The notes beneath the pieces were generated by a model that saw nothing but the letters and a program-made list of their open reading frames with translations, was not told where the DNA came from and ran no database searches. DNA of 64,000 nucleotides from Bacteroidota bacterium (GTDB taxonomy: Bacteria > Bacteroidota > Bacteroidia > B-17B0 > Aurantibacillaceae): assembly GCA_029237825.1 (NCBI GenBank), contig JAQZBQ010000004.1, forward strand, positions 186,001 through 250,000. Reading direction: 5' to 3'. Each line of letters opens with the position of its first letter. The first letter of the stretch is position 1. The translations under genes were made by a program, and so were the position numbers. This document shows positions 35,214-43,496 of this stretch, in pieces.

Positions 35214-37643
35214 ATGAAGAAACATTTTACTTTCCTTTATATAGCCTATATTTTTGCAGCCTGTTTCACGGCAGTTAGTCAAACGAATATTAAAGTTTCT
35301 GTAAAATCCATTTCCGTATCAAATTTGGTGGATTGTGATGCCGGAGCAGGAGGGAACAGTGATTTTGTTTTTGAATACCGTGTTGACGATAATTCGCCAG
35401 GGGCATATTCAAATAATAACCCTGTTTCAGGAAGCATCGGGTTGTGTAATTATGTGGTAGTAAATGAAGAGAACGGTCCGTTTTCGATGTCGCCCCTTTC
35501 ACCTGGAGCTGCGGTTTTTTCGCCGCCAACCGGTATTTTTTTTGACAGGAACTATAATTGCAAAAGTGAGTTACCCACCGTTTTAACGTTAACATGGAGA
35601 GCATACGAAAACGATGATGTGGTTTCACCCTCGGTTGTTCCTGTTGCTGAAGGCGCTACAACTCCTGAAGTGATTTCTTACACGGTTCCGGGTTCCAGTG
35701 GCACTTACACTGCGCAATTCACGCAAATCTCCCCCGACGGTGGATGTCCGCAAACCTATAACATCGAATTTTCGGTAGATATTTCCGATGGAAGTTTTTC
35801 ACCATTATCACTCAACCATGCTGAAGGAAGTGTGGTTTGCACAGGAAGTTCAAATGGCTTGATTGAAGCCGCTCACACCGGTGGGTCGGGTAGTGTGGTA
35901 TATGACTGGAGTTATGATGGTACAGGAGATTTTGATGATAACGGCACGATAAATAATGTAACTGCTGGAACTTATACAATTGTGGTAAAAGATAATCTCA
36001 ACTGCAGGGATTCGGCTGTGGTATCCGTTGAAGAGGTTGATCCTCCAGTAAATATCAGTGCCTTTACAAGTTCATTGGATTCGGTTTGTGCCGGACAAAG
36101 CAATGTCATGTACGCTGTTGCATCACAAAGCAATGTCGTTTACTTCTGGAATTTCAGCGGGTCGGGCGCATCCATAAATGGCACCGGAAATTCTGTGACC
36201 ATCAATTTTGCCGATCCTTCCTATAATGGTACGTTAAGTGTGTATGCTCAAAATCAGTGTTCGGTAACTCCAACTTTAAACATGCCGGTTGCTGTTCTTC
36301 CATTACCTGTTATCAGTTTTAGCGGTAACACAACAACCTGTGATAATGTTTCTCAAACCCTTACTGCGTCAGGGGCATCCACTTATAGCTGGAGCACAGG
36401 CGGAACAAGCCAGTCTATTACTGTTTCACCGACGGTTACTTCCGTTTATTCCGTACAAGGAACAGATGCTTATGGTTGCAGCAGTACGGCCTATTTCACA
36501 ATGAATGTTCTTCCTTCCCCGACGTTGCAGCTCAGTGGTTCAACAGCATCTGTGTGTCCCCAACAAACAGTTACGGTAAACGCCTCGGGTAACGGCAACC
36601 TTTTTATATGGAGTGATGGTTTTATTGGAGCCAACCATACGGTGCAGGCATCCACCACCACTATTTATACAGTTACCAATACATTTCCAAACTCCTGTTA
36701 TGCCCAAAAAACGTATACATTGAATGTGTTTCCAGGTCCGCAACTAGCTGTATTGGGTAACACAATTGTTTGTGAAGGCTCTTCTGCTTCGTTTACAGCA
36801 AGCGGCGCAGTTACCTATTCCTGGAACAATGGTGCGGGTACGGCAACTACTAATTTTACACCTGTTTCATCCGGGTCATTGAGTGTAACGGGTGTTACCG
36901 GTGATGGCTGTCGGGATTCTCTGATGATGTATGTTAATGTAGTTAGTTCGCCAACCGTTACCATTTCGGGAACGGACACCATTTGCCAGGGACAGAGCGC
37001 CACGTTAACAGCCGCTGCCAACGGAACCGTTAGTTATGGCTGGAACAGCGGTAACAATACAGCCACCATTAATGTTTCGCCTTCATCCACATTTACATAT
37101 GTTGTAGTAGCGGATAATGGCGGGTGCAGTGCATCGGCATCGCATGAGGTTTTTGTAAAATTAATACCGGCCCTTGATTTTACCGTCACACCGTTTATGT
37201 GCACGTCAGACCCTGCTTATACATTAGTTGCAACGCCTTCAGGCGGTAGCTTTTCCGGATCAGGAGTAAACGGTATTAAATTCGATCCATCCATTGGAAG
37301 CGGCATTTACCCGATAACATATTCGGTTAACGTTGGTAATGGTTGCAATGCCTCGTCTACCCAAACCATTGAAGTGGCAGTTTGTACCGGATTAGCGGAC
37401 TCAAAAGCACAGGAGGATGTGAAGATTTTCCCTAATCCAGTCATTTCAGACATGAGGGTGTTGTCAAACGAAAAGATCAAGCAAATCAGGGTTTATGATT
37501 TCTCAGGAAAGCTGGTTTTTGAAAAGCTTGCTGGTGACGCTGAATGGCTGGTTGACCTCTCTTCCTTGTCGAAAGGAATTTATATGCTAATGGTTTCAAT
37601 GGAAGATTCCAGGGAGAAGTCACTTAAATTCGCTAAGGAGTAA
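35214..37643 (+). CDS. Large T9SS protein with SprB-like and Ig-like repeats
   Basis: The 809-residue secreted protein begins with a signal peptide (MKKHFTFLYIAYIFAACFTAVSQ). After an N-terminal beta region (25-195) comes an SprB-like repeat (about 200-275, GSSNGLIEAAHTGGSGSVVYDW ... GTYTIVVKDNLNCRDSA). Several Ig/PKD-like modules of about 75-80 residues follow (about 280-690), each with a Cys near xCxGxS and a final DxxGC. The type A sorting domain (about 730-809, VKIFPNPVISDMRV ... GKLVFEK ... GIYMLMV) ends the chain. SprB repeats are typical of cell-surface gliding or adhesion proteins; that role is inferred. A -7-like box TAATTTTA lies at 35181-35188. Confidence 0.85.
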   Translation: MKKHFTFLYIAYIFAACFTAVSQTNIKVSVKSISVSNLVDCDAGAGGNSDFVFEYRVDDNSPGAYSNNNPVSGSIGLCNYVVVNEENGPFSMSPLSPGAAVFSPPTGIFFDRNYNCKSELPTVLTLTWRAYENDDVVSPSVVPVAEGATTPEVISYTVPGSSGTYTAQFTQISPDGGCPQTYNIEFSVDISDGSFSPLSLNHAEGSVVCTGSSNGLIEAAHTGGSGSVVYDWSYDGTGDFDDNGTINNVTAGTYTIVVKDNLNCRDSAVVSVEEVDPPVNISAFTSSLDSVCAGQSNVMYAVASQSNVVYFWNFSGSGASINGTGNSVTINFADPSYNGTLSVYAQNQCSVTPTLNMPVAVLPLPVISFSGNTTTCDNVSQTLTASGASTYSWSTGGTSQSITVSPTVTSVYSVQGTDAYGCSSTAYFTMNVLPSPTLQLSGSTASVCPQQTVTVNASGNGNLFIWSDGFIGANHTVQASTTTIYTVTNTFPNSCYAQKTYTLNVFPGPQLAVLGNTIVCEGSSASFTASGAVTYSWNNGAGTATTNFTPVSSGSLSVTGVTGDGCRDSLMMYVNVVSSPTVTISGTDTICQGQSATLTAAANGTVSYGWNSGNNTATINVSPSSTFTYVVVADNGGCSASASHEVFVKLIPALDFTVTPFMCTSDPAYTLVATPSGGSFSGSGVNGIKFDPSIGSGIYPITYSVNVGNGCNASSTQTIEVAVCTGLADSKAQEDVKIFPNPVISDMRVLSNEKIKQIRVYDFSGKLVFEKLAGDAEWLVDLSSLSKGIYMLMVSMEDSREKSLKFAKE

Positions 37644-37654
37644 AATCGCACCTG

Positions 37655-38008
37655 TTATTTAGCAAAAGCGAAAAAAATTCCAATGCAGACGATGCAACTA
37701 AAGGCAATGTTAAGCAACGCCCAGGCAGTCATTCCTTGTTTCAACAATTCAAACGTTTCATAACTGAACGTAGAGAACGTACTTAGCCCTCCGCATATCC
37801 CGATCAGAATTAAATGGCGGTAATTCTCCGGAACGAATTGCTTCTCCTTATAAATGTATAATACGGAGGCGAAGATAAGACAACTGATGATGTTAGATGA
37901 AAACGTTGCCCATGGCAGCGATAAGCTTGTTTTACCAAAAATGGCAGCAACGATCAAGCGCAGTACGCTCCCTATTCCGCCACCGATAAAAACCAATAAG
38001 TAATTCAT
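37655..38008 (-). CDS. crcB: Fluoride channel CrcB/Fluc
   Basis: This 117-residue four-helix membrane protein forms dual-topology dimers that export fluoride. Signature parts are GGGIGSVLRLIVAAIFG at the N-terminus and GICGGLSTFSTFSYETFELL in the third helix, with the pore-lining Phe pair and the central Na+-site residues. It is separated by 48 nt from anmK on the same strand. No room exists for a fluoride riboswitch directly upstream. Confidence 0.93.
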   Translation of the reverse strand: MNYLLVFIGGGIGSVLRLIVAAIFGKTSLSLPWATFSSNIISCLIFASVLYIYKEKQFVPENYRHLILIGICGGLSTFSTFSYETFELLKQGMTAWALLNIAFSCIVCIGIFFAFAK

Positions 38009-38056
38009 GATCGTGTTTTTATGTATATGTAATGAGATTAAAGAAGTAAATTTTAC

Positions 38057-39106
38057 TTATAAATAAATGCATCCACCAATACTATCGATTTCTGCTTTGG
38101 TAACTGAACTTAAGGTGTTGATTTTTTCTTCCACGCGTAAATATCCCAGATAGGCAAAAATAAGTGCTTCTTTAAATTGTATGACTTCATCCGAAGGAAT
38201 TTCAATTTCACCAGCAAAATGTGCTCGAAGGCGATCAATTAAAAAGTGGTTGTATGCTCCTCCACCCGTAATCAATACAGTTGAAATGTTTTCAGCAGAT
38301 AAAACCTGTCCAATTTTTTGGGCAATGTATTCAACAGAAGTGGCCAGTTTGTCCTGGACTGAAATCTCGGCTGCGTTTAAAAGAGGCAGATAATGCTGTT
38401 CAAACCATTCCCGTCCTAATGATTTATTATATGTTGAGGTAACCATTAAGTTTTGCAGCAAGTCCTGGTTAACAGTTCCTTCTGAGGCGATTTTTCCGCC
38501 GTCGTCAAACGCGTTTCCTAATAATTCTGTAAGGTAATTCAGCGCCATATTGGCTACGCAAATATCAAAAGCATGAGTCACATTATCTTTTGTAAACGAA
38601 ATGTTAGCGATGCCTCCAATGTTTAAACAGGAACTGTATTGATGAAATAAATCCCTGTCGCCAATTGGCACCAGGGGCGCGCCCTGGCCTTTCAGAGCTA
38701 CGTCGAGGCTCCTGAAATCACAAATAGTTGGAATGCCCGTTTTTGCGGCAATTGTTGCGCCACAACCTATTTGAGTGGTAAAGCCATGGTTTGGCTGGTG
38801 AAAGACCGTGTGTCCGTGCGATGCAATGTAATCAGCGGTTTGATGATTATCCTCTAAAAAAGCATTTACAGCATCGGCGATAAAACTGCCAAAACCGCTA
38901 TGTAACTTGAAATAGTTTTCGGCAGACGATCTACATGCGTTATTTAATTGGTCTTTTAACTCCCGGCTGTAAGGAACCGTTTGTGAAGCGATAATGAGGA
39001 ATGTAACAACATTGTTTTTTACACTGAAATCGCAAAGTGCCAGATCGAGCCCATCTACAGATGTACCGCTCATAAGTCCCAGAATTTTTGTGGAGGTAAT
39101 TTCCAT
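38057..39106 (-). CDS. anmK: Anhydro-N-acetylmuramic acid kinase
   Basis: AnmK phosphorylates and opens anhydroMurNAc released from peptidoglycan, feeding recycling. The 349 residues from the ATG at 39106 begin MEITSTKILGLMSGTSVDGLDL, the family's ATP-binding start. They continue with SHGHTVFHQPNHGFTTQIGCG, ICDFRSLDVALKGQGAPLVP, CLNIGGIANISF and the VLITGGGAYNHFL motif. The frame extends 16 codons further upstream, but the kinase signature starts here. crcB follows 48 nt downstream. Confidence 0.94.
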   Translation of the reverse strand: MEITSTKILGLMSGTSVDGLDLALCDFSVKNNVVTFLIIASQTVPYSRELKDQLNNACRSSAENYFKLHSGFGSFIADAVNAFLEDNHQTADYIASHGHTVFHQPNHGFTTQIGCGATIAAKTGIPTICDFRSLDVALKGQGAPLVPIGDRDLFHQYSSCLNIGGIANISFTKDNVTHAFDICVANMALNYLTELLGNAFDDGGKIASEGTVNQDLLQNLMVTSTYNKSLGREWFEQHYLPLLNAAEISVQDKLATSVEYIAQKIGQVLSAENISTVLITGGGAYNHFLIDRLRAHFAGEIEIPSDEVIQFKEALIFAYLGYLRVEEKINTLSSVTKAEIDSIGGCIYL

Positions 39107-39217
39107 GCAGTTAAAATAAACAGAAATGTGGCGTTTTTTAAAGGATACATGCAAAAGCTCTCAACAAAATTATTTTAACAAATCGATAAATTCATTCCTG
39201 CAATTCGAAAAATCTTC

Positions 39218-39225
39218 TATTTTTG
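39218..39225 (+). promoter_or_regulatory. -7 box TATTTTTG of the acyl-CoA dehydrogenase gene
   Basis: This is an exact TAnnTTTG match, 36 nt before the ATG. No TTG is found at the normal spacing. Confidence 0.45.
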
Positions 39226-39261
39226 TAAGGATAAATCATTTCACTTCAAAACTTAAGACCC

Positions 39262-40404
39262 ATGCAATTTCAATTAACAGAAGAACAATTAATGATTCAG
39301 AAAGCTGCCCGAGAGTTTGCTCAGAACGAATGTAAACCAGGAGTGATAGAAAGGGATGAACAGCAAATATTTCCAAAGTCACAGGTTAAAATGATGGGTG
39401 AATTGGGGTTCTTGGGAATGATGGTGGATCCGAAATACGGTGGCGGAGGAATGGATGCCATTTCTTACGTTCTGGCAATGGAAGAAATTTCAAAAATTGA
39501 CGCTTCGTGCAGTGTGGTAATGAGTGTGAATAATTCACTGGTGTGCTGGGGTTTAGAGCACTATGGCACCGAAGAGCAAAAACAAAAATACCTTGTTCCT
39601 TTAGCTAAAGGGGAAGTGATTGGCGCATTTTGTTTATCAGAGCCGGAGGCGGGAAGTGATGCGACATCTCAAAGAACTACTGCAATTGATAAAGGCGATT
39701 ATTATTTGGTAAATGGCACAAAGAACTGGATCACAAATGGCAGCAGCGCGTCTATTTATTTAGTTATGGTTCAAACTAATGTTGAATTGGGACACAAAGG
39801 AATTAACTGTTTAATTATAGAAAAAGGAATGCCGGGTTTTGTTGTGGGACCTAAAGAAAATAAAATGGGTATTCGCGGAAGCGATACGCATTCACTGATG
39901 TTTACCGATGTTAAAGTGCCAAAAGCGAATCGCATTGGTGAAGAAGGATTTGGATTTAAATTTGCGATGAAAACACTGGGTGGCGGCCGTATTGGAATTG
40001 CTTCTCAGGCGCTTGGAATTGCAAGCGGTGCTTACGAACTGGCCTTGGCTTATTCTAAGGAACGTAAAGCGTTCGGGAAATTAATTTCACAACATCAGGC
40101 TATTCAGTTTAAACTGGCTGATATGGCCACCCGTATTGAAGCTGCGCGTCTGTTAATTTACCGTGCGGCATGGTTAAAAGATCAGGGGTTACCATGCGAA
40201 AAAGAAGGCGCTCAGGCGAAAGTATTTGCTTCGGAAACAGCTATGTGGGTAACTACAGAAGCAGTCCAAATTCATGGAGGATACGGATATGTGAAAGAGT
40301 ACCACGTAGAACGGTTAATGCGTGATGCGAAGATTACTCAGATCTATGAAGGAACAAGTGAAGTGCAGCGCATTGTCGTTTCACGTGCTTTGTTAGCGGG
40401 TTAA
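39262..40404 (+). CDS. Acyl-CoA dehydrogenase (short-chain type)
   Basis: This FAD enzyme introduces the trans-2,3 double bond into acyl-CoA in beta-oxidation or amino acid breakdown. The 380 residues match the butyryl-/short-chain group: FCLSEPEAGSDATSQRTTA, the WITNGSSASIYLV FAD loop, GIRGSDTHSLMFTDVKVP, the RKAFGKLISQHQAIQFKLADM signature and the C-terminal QIYEGTSEVQRIV, whose Glu363 is the expected catalytic base. The chain-length preference is not certain. It has its own promoter and terminator. Confidence 0.94.
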   Translation: MQFQLTEEQLMIQKAAREFAQNECKPGVIERDEQQIFPKSQVKMMGELGFLGMMVDPKYGGGGMDAISYVLAMEEISKIDASCSVVMSVNNSLVCWGLEHYGTEEQKQKYLVPLAKGEVIGAFCLSEPEAGSDATSQRTTAIDKGDYYLVNGTKNWITNGSSASIYLVMVQTNVELGHKGINCLIIEKGMPGFVVGPKENKMGIRGSDTHSLMFTDVKVPKANRIGEEGFGFKFAMKTLGGGRIGIASQALGIASGAYELALAYSKERKAFGKLISQHQAIQFKLADMATRIEAARLLIYRAAWLKDQGLPCEKEGAQAKVFASETAMWVTTEAVQIHGGYGYVKEYHVERLMRDAKITQIYEGTSEVQRIVVSRALLAG

Positions 40405-40426
40405 TTCCATCTAACTTATTGTTTAA

Positions 40427-40454
40427 GGCTATCATTATTGGTAGCTTTTTTTTT
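40427..40454 (+). terminator. Intrinsic terminator of the acyl-CoA dehydrogenase gene
   Basis: A stem GCTATC / GGTAGC (40428-40433 with 40440-40445) with a 6-nt loop is followed by nine T. The first repeat unit begins directly after it at 40455. Confidence 0.8.
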
Positions 40455-40944
40455 GGGCGCCCGGGCGGGCTATCGCTCCAATCTTTTGCAGGAGGCAGGC
40501 AAAAGGATTTTCACTCTATCCCTGGCGCGAGTGCTATATTTTCGATTGGCTTTCATTTAAAATTCTTTTTTTTCGAGAGATTAAAAAACCATTTAAGATT
40601 GCAGATACTGATAACCGAGAATTAAATTCTTTCGATGTAAAATTCGCTTCTTCCTATTTCAGTTGTGGGCGCCCGGGCGGGCTATCGCTCCAATCTTTTG
40701 CAGGAGGCAGGCAAAATATTTTCGCTCTATCCCTGGCGCGAGTGCTATGTTTTCAATTGGCTTTCATTTAAAATTCTTCTTTTTAGATTGATTAAAAAAC
40801 CATTTGAGATTGCAGATACTGATAACCGAGAATTAAATTCTTTCATCGCTTCTTCCTATTTCAGTTGTGGGCGCCCGGGCGGGCTATCGCTCCAATCTTT
40901 TGCAGGAGGCAGGCAAAAGGATTTCCGCTCTATCCCTTGCGCAT
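40455..40944. repeat. Triplicated structured intergenic repeat (units at 40455, 40667, 40869)
   Basis: Three tandem units begin at 40455, 40667 and 40869, with periods of 212 and 202 bp; the third is cut after about 76 bp. Each opens with GGGCGCCCGGGC, then a core running from GGGCTATCGCTCC to CTATCCC (40467-40522, 40679-40733, 40881-40936). Within the core AATCTTTTGC pairs with GCAAAAGGATT (one bulged G) in copies 1 and 3. The spacer of about 130 bp is also conserved, so the array is a recent tandem duplication. No coding capacity is supported. Confidence 0.88.
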
Positions 40945-40988
40945 AATAAAGGTATTTTGAATTACGCAGATATGGTGTTTTTTAAATA

Positions 40989-41633
40989 TTAGTTTGGGGT
41001 ATGTTCTTCAAAAGCTTTGGTAAGCGCGTTTAAAAATGTGTCGGGCTCCTGCGCACCGGATACAGCATATTTTCGATCGATTACAAAAAACGGGACGCCA
41101 CGCACACCAATTTGCTGAGCTTCCATAATATCGTGATTAACTTCATTAGCAAATGCCTCACTGTTTAACACATCGGTTATTTCTTTTTCATCGATGTTCA
41201 ACTCTTTTCCAATTTGTAAAAGCGTGTTATAGTCGCCAGTGTTTTTTCCTTCGGTGAAGTATGCAGCAAATAATTTTTCCTCAAGGTCATTTTGCTTATT
41301 GTATTTTTTTGCGAGGTGAGATAAGCGGTGCGCATCAAACGAGTTAGCAACAACTGCTTTTTCGAAATGAAATTCCAGTCCAACCTCTTTGGCAATGCCA
41401 CTCACATGCTGCGTTGCTTCATTGGCCTGTTCTTTACTCCATCCTTTGCGATGTGCCAGGTGGTCAATGGCGTTAAGGCTGGTGTCGGTTACAGAATCCG
41501 GGTCGAGCTGGTAGCTTTTCCAAATTACCGTGATCTTATCTTTGTGAGGAAATTGTTCCAGTGCTTTTTCAAATTTGCGTTTGCCTATGTAACAAAACGG
41601 GCACATCACATCGCTCCAGATTTCTACCTTCAT
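40989..41633 (-). CDS. DsbA-family oxidoreductase (FrnE-like)
   Basis: The 214-residue thioredoxin-fold protein has an inserted helical domain. The N-terminus reads MKVEIWSDVMCPFCYIGKRKFEKAL, with the CPFC redox motif at Cys11 and Cys14; the later GVRGVPFFVIDRKYAVSGAQ carries the cis-Pro. No signal peptide is present, so it is cytoplasmic like FrnE. That family has roles in polyketide modification and oxidative stress; the role here is unknown. It is 124 nt upstream-to-downstream from the DUF349 gene, with a terminator between. Confidence 0.9.
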   Translation of the reverse strand: MKVEIWSDVMCPFCYIGKRKFEKALEQFPHKDKITVIWKSYQLDPDSVTDTSLNAIDHLAHRKGWSKEQANEATQHVSGIAKEVGLEFHFEKAVVANSFDAHRLSHLAKKYNKQNDLEEKLFAAYFTEGKNTGDYNTLLQIGKELNIDEKEITDVLNSEAFANEVNHDIMEAQQIGVRGVPFFVIDRKYAVSGAQEPDTFLNALTKAFEEHTPN

Positions 41634-41701
41634 AGTATATTTTTTTTATTGGCTTTTAACATGTTTCCTTGATAGAAAAGGTTAATCCCGCATTTTTTTG
41701 A

Positions 41702-41733
41702 TAAATAAAAAGCTATCTCAATGGGATAGCTTT
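41702..41733 (-). terminator. Intrinsic terminator of the DUF349 gene
   Basis: A 9-bp perfect stem AAAGCTATC / GATAGCTTT (41709-41717 with 41725-41733) is followed on the minus strand by TTTATTTAT. Confidence 0.8.
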
Positions 41734-41757
41734 CTATAAAGGTATTTTTAATGCGAT

Positions 41758-43458
41758 TTATTTATTTTGCATTTCCGCCGGTTTCAGTTTATTCAATTCG
41801 GCCATTACCATTTTGCGTTTTTCATTCAATTCCGCAATTTTATGTTTTTCGGCATTTATCTTGTCTTCTATTTCTTTCATAAAGGGGTTTACACCTTTGC
41901 TACTCGTTTTAAAGAAACCTAAATTGTTATCATAAGTTTTGATCCGGCCATTAATTTCATCTATTTGTTTCTTGAAATAATCCGCTTCTTTCTTCAGTGC
42001 CGTTTCAGGGTTCTCGCCATTGGATAAACGTTCCAGCTTGGTTTTAAACTGCATCATGTATTTTTCGGAACTACTCACATTCATTTTGTCATATAACTCG
42101 TCAAGGCGGTTATAGAACGCGTCATTCACACGTTTTTTATCTTTCATAGGAACCATTCCTGCCGCATTCCAATCCGCTGAAAACTGTTTTAAAGCAGAAT
42201 GATTGGCAGCCACGTCGTCCGAAAGTTGAAAGTCATTGATCTTTTGTAGCAATGCTTCTTTAACCTGAAGATTACTTTCAAAACCAGCATCAATTGCGCC
42301 AAAATGCGCTTTCTTGGCGTCAAAGAAATGATTGCAGGCGGCCCGGAATTGGTTAAACAGTTTTGTTTCATCCCCACCCGCATGCGGAACTTTTTTCCAG
42401 GCGTCCTGCAATTTAATAAGTGCTAAACCGGTTTTTTGCCAATCCGTACTCTCTTTCAGGGCGTTGGCTTTGGCGATTAATTCCTGCTTCTGAGACTTAA
42501 TACCACTCATTTTTTCATGAACGGTATTAAAGAATGCTTTTTTTCGCGAGAAAAAATCATCGCATAATTCCCTGAACTCTGCCCATACTTTATCATTATC
42601 TTTTGCATTGGCACGGCCAATTCCTTTCCATGTATTCTGCAGTGCTACCAGTTCATTTGTTAACGTATTCCAGGCCTGTGCACCTGCCGTTTCTGAGCGG
42701 GAAATAATTTCTTTTATTTTTTCGATGAGGCTTTTCTTTTCGCCCAGGTTGGCTTCTTTTTCTTCTTCAATGGAATTGTAATGCGCTTTTAATTTCGAAT
42801 AGGCCTCTTCAAGCGCTGCACGAAAGCTTCCTTTCAATTCGTCCCATTTATCGTTAGGAACAGGCCCGATTTCTTCCCAATCGTTGCGGTAAATTTTTAT
42901 GAGTCGCTCCGCTTCTTTAATATTGGTTTGATCTTTCAGCGCTTTAATTTTTTCAAGCAGTTCGGTTTTAAGTTCATAATTGCGTTTCAAATCATGTTCC
43001 TGTAACTGTTTTGAAAGGCTAAGTTTATAATTAAATTCTTCAATGGCTTTACTATAATCTGCCTGTATTTCTTTGTATTTATGCGGAGACACTGCGCCGG
43101 TCACTTTCCACTGTGCCTGTAATTCAACCAATTTTTTAATGGCAGCTCCAATGTTATCACTTACCTGGCTGAGGTCGTTTATCTTATTGATGATTTCGCG
43201 GCGAATGACCAAGTTTTTCGATTGTTCCTGTGCTAATCGCGCGTCTTCTTCTTTTTTCTTTTTTTCGAATTTGTCAAACAGGTCCGAAATTTTCTGGTCT
43301 TCTGGTGATTTGGCGTATTCAAATTCTTTTGCTTTGCCGCCTTCATCAACAAATTCCTGTTTTGCTTTTTCAAATTCAGTTGTCCACAATTTTTGATACT
43401 CTTTTTGCAGAGTGCGCATTTGGTGAGCAACAGCACTAGCTTCAGGTTGCTGAAGCAT
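41758..43458 (-). CDS. DUF349-repeat coiled-coil protein
   Basis: This 566-residue, highly charged, alpha-helical protein is built from about five DUF349 repeats. Each has the pattern LxxxWKxxGxVPxxxxxxxWxxFRxxxDxFF; examples are IYRNDWEEIGPVPNDKWDEL and LVALQNTWKGIGRANAKD. A C-terminal coiled coil of about 70 residues follows. It is probably cytoplasmic with an unknown function. An SD-like GGAAGAA precedes the ATG. It diverges from the MutS2-like gene with 38 nt between starts, so their promoters share this short region. Confidence 0.87.
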   Translation of the reverse strand: MLQQPEASAVAHQMRTLQKEYQKLWTTEFEKAKQEFVDEGGKAKEFEYAKSPEDQKISDLFDKFEKKKKEEDARLAQEQSKNLVIRREIINKINDLSQVSDNIGAAIKKLVELQAQWKVTGAVSPHKYKEIQADYSKAIEEFNYKLSLSKQLQEHDLKRNYELKTELLEKIKALKDQTNIKEAERLIKIYRNDWEEIGPVPNDKWDELKGSFRAALEEAYSKLKAHYNSIEEEKEANLGEKKSLIEKIKEIISRSETAGAQAWNTLTNELVALQNTWKGIGRANAKDNDKVWAEFRELCDDFFSRKKAFFNTVHEKMSGIKSQKQELIAKANALKESTDWQKTGLALIKLQDAWKKVPHAGGDETKLFNQFRAACNHFFDAKKAHFGAIDAGFESNLQVKEALLQKINDFQLSDDVAANHSALKQFSADWNAAGMVPMKDKKRVNDAFYNRLDELYDKMNVSSSEKYMMQFKTKLERLSNGENPETALKKEADYFKKQIDEINGRIKTYDNNLGFFKTSSKGVNPFMKEIEDKINAEKHKIAELNEKRKMVMAELNKLKPAEMQNK

Positions 43459-43480
43459 TTCTTCCAGTTTAGTAATGATT

Positions 43481-43488
43481 TAATTTTA
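43481..43488 (+). promoter_or_regulatory. -7-like box TAATTTTA of the MutS2-like gene
   Basis: A TAnnTTTG-like box (A instead of the last G) lies 8 nt before the ATG, within the 38-nt divergent gap. Confidence 0.35.
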
Positions 43489-43496
43489 AAGCAGAA

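Noticed and set aside
38009-38056. Fluoride riboswitch in front of crcB
   Set aside because: The gap to anmK is only 48 nt, and I see no crcB-motif pseudoknot.
39107-39154. Longer N-terminus of AnmK
   Set aside because: The kinase family signature begins right after the ATG at 39106; the extension adds 16 unrelated residues.
40455-40944. CRISPR array
   Set aside because: The units are over 200 bp and the spacers are nearly identical; no cas gene is near.
40419-40946. Two short open frames on the plus strand within the repeat array
   Set aside because: They are copies of the repeat read in one frame, with no start context and no protein-like conservation; their similarity reflects DNA duplication.
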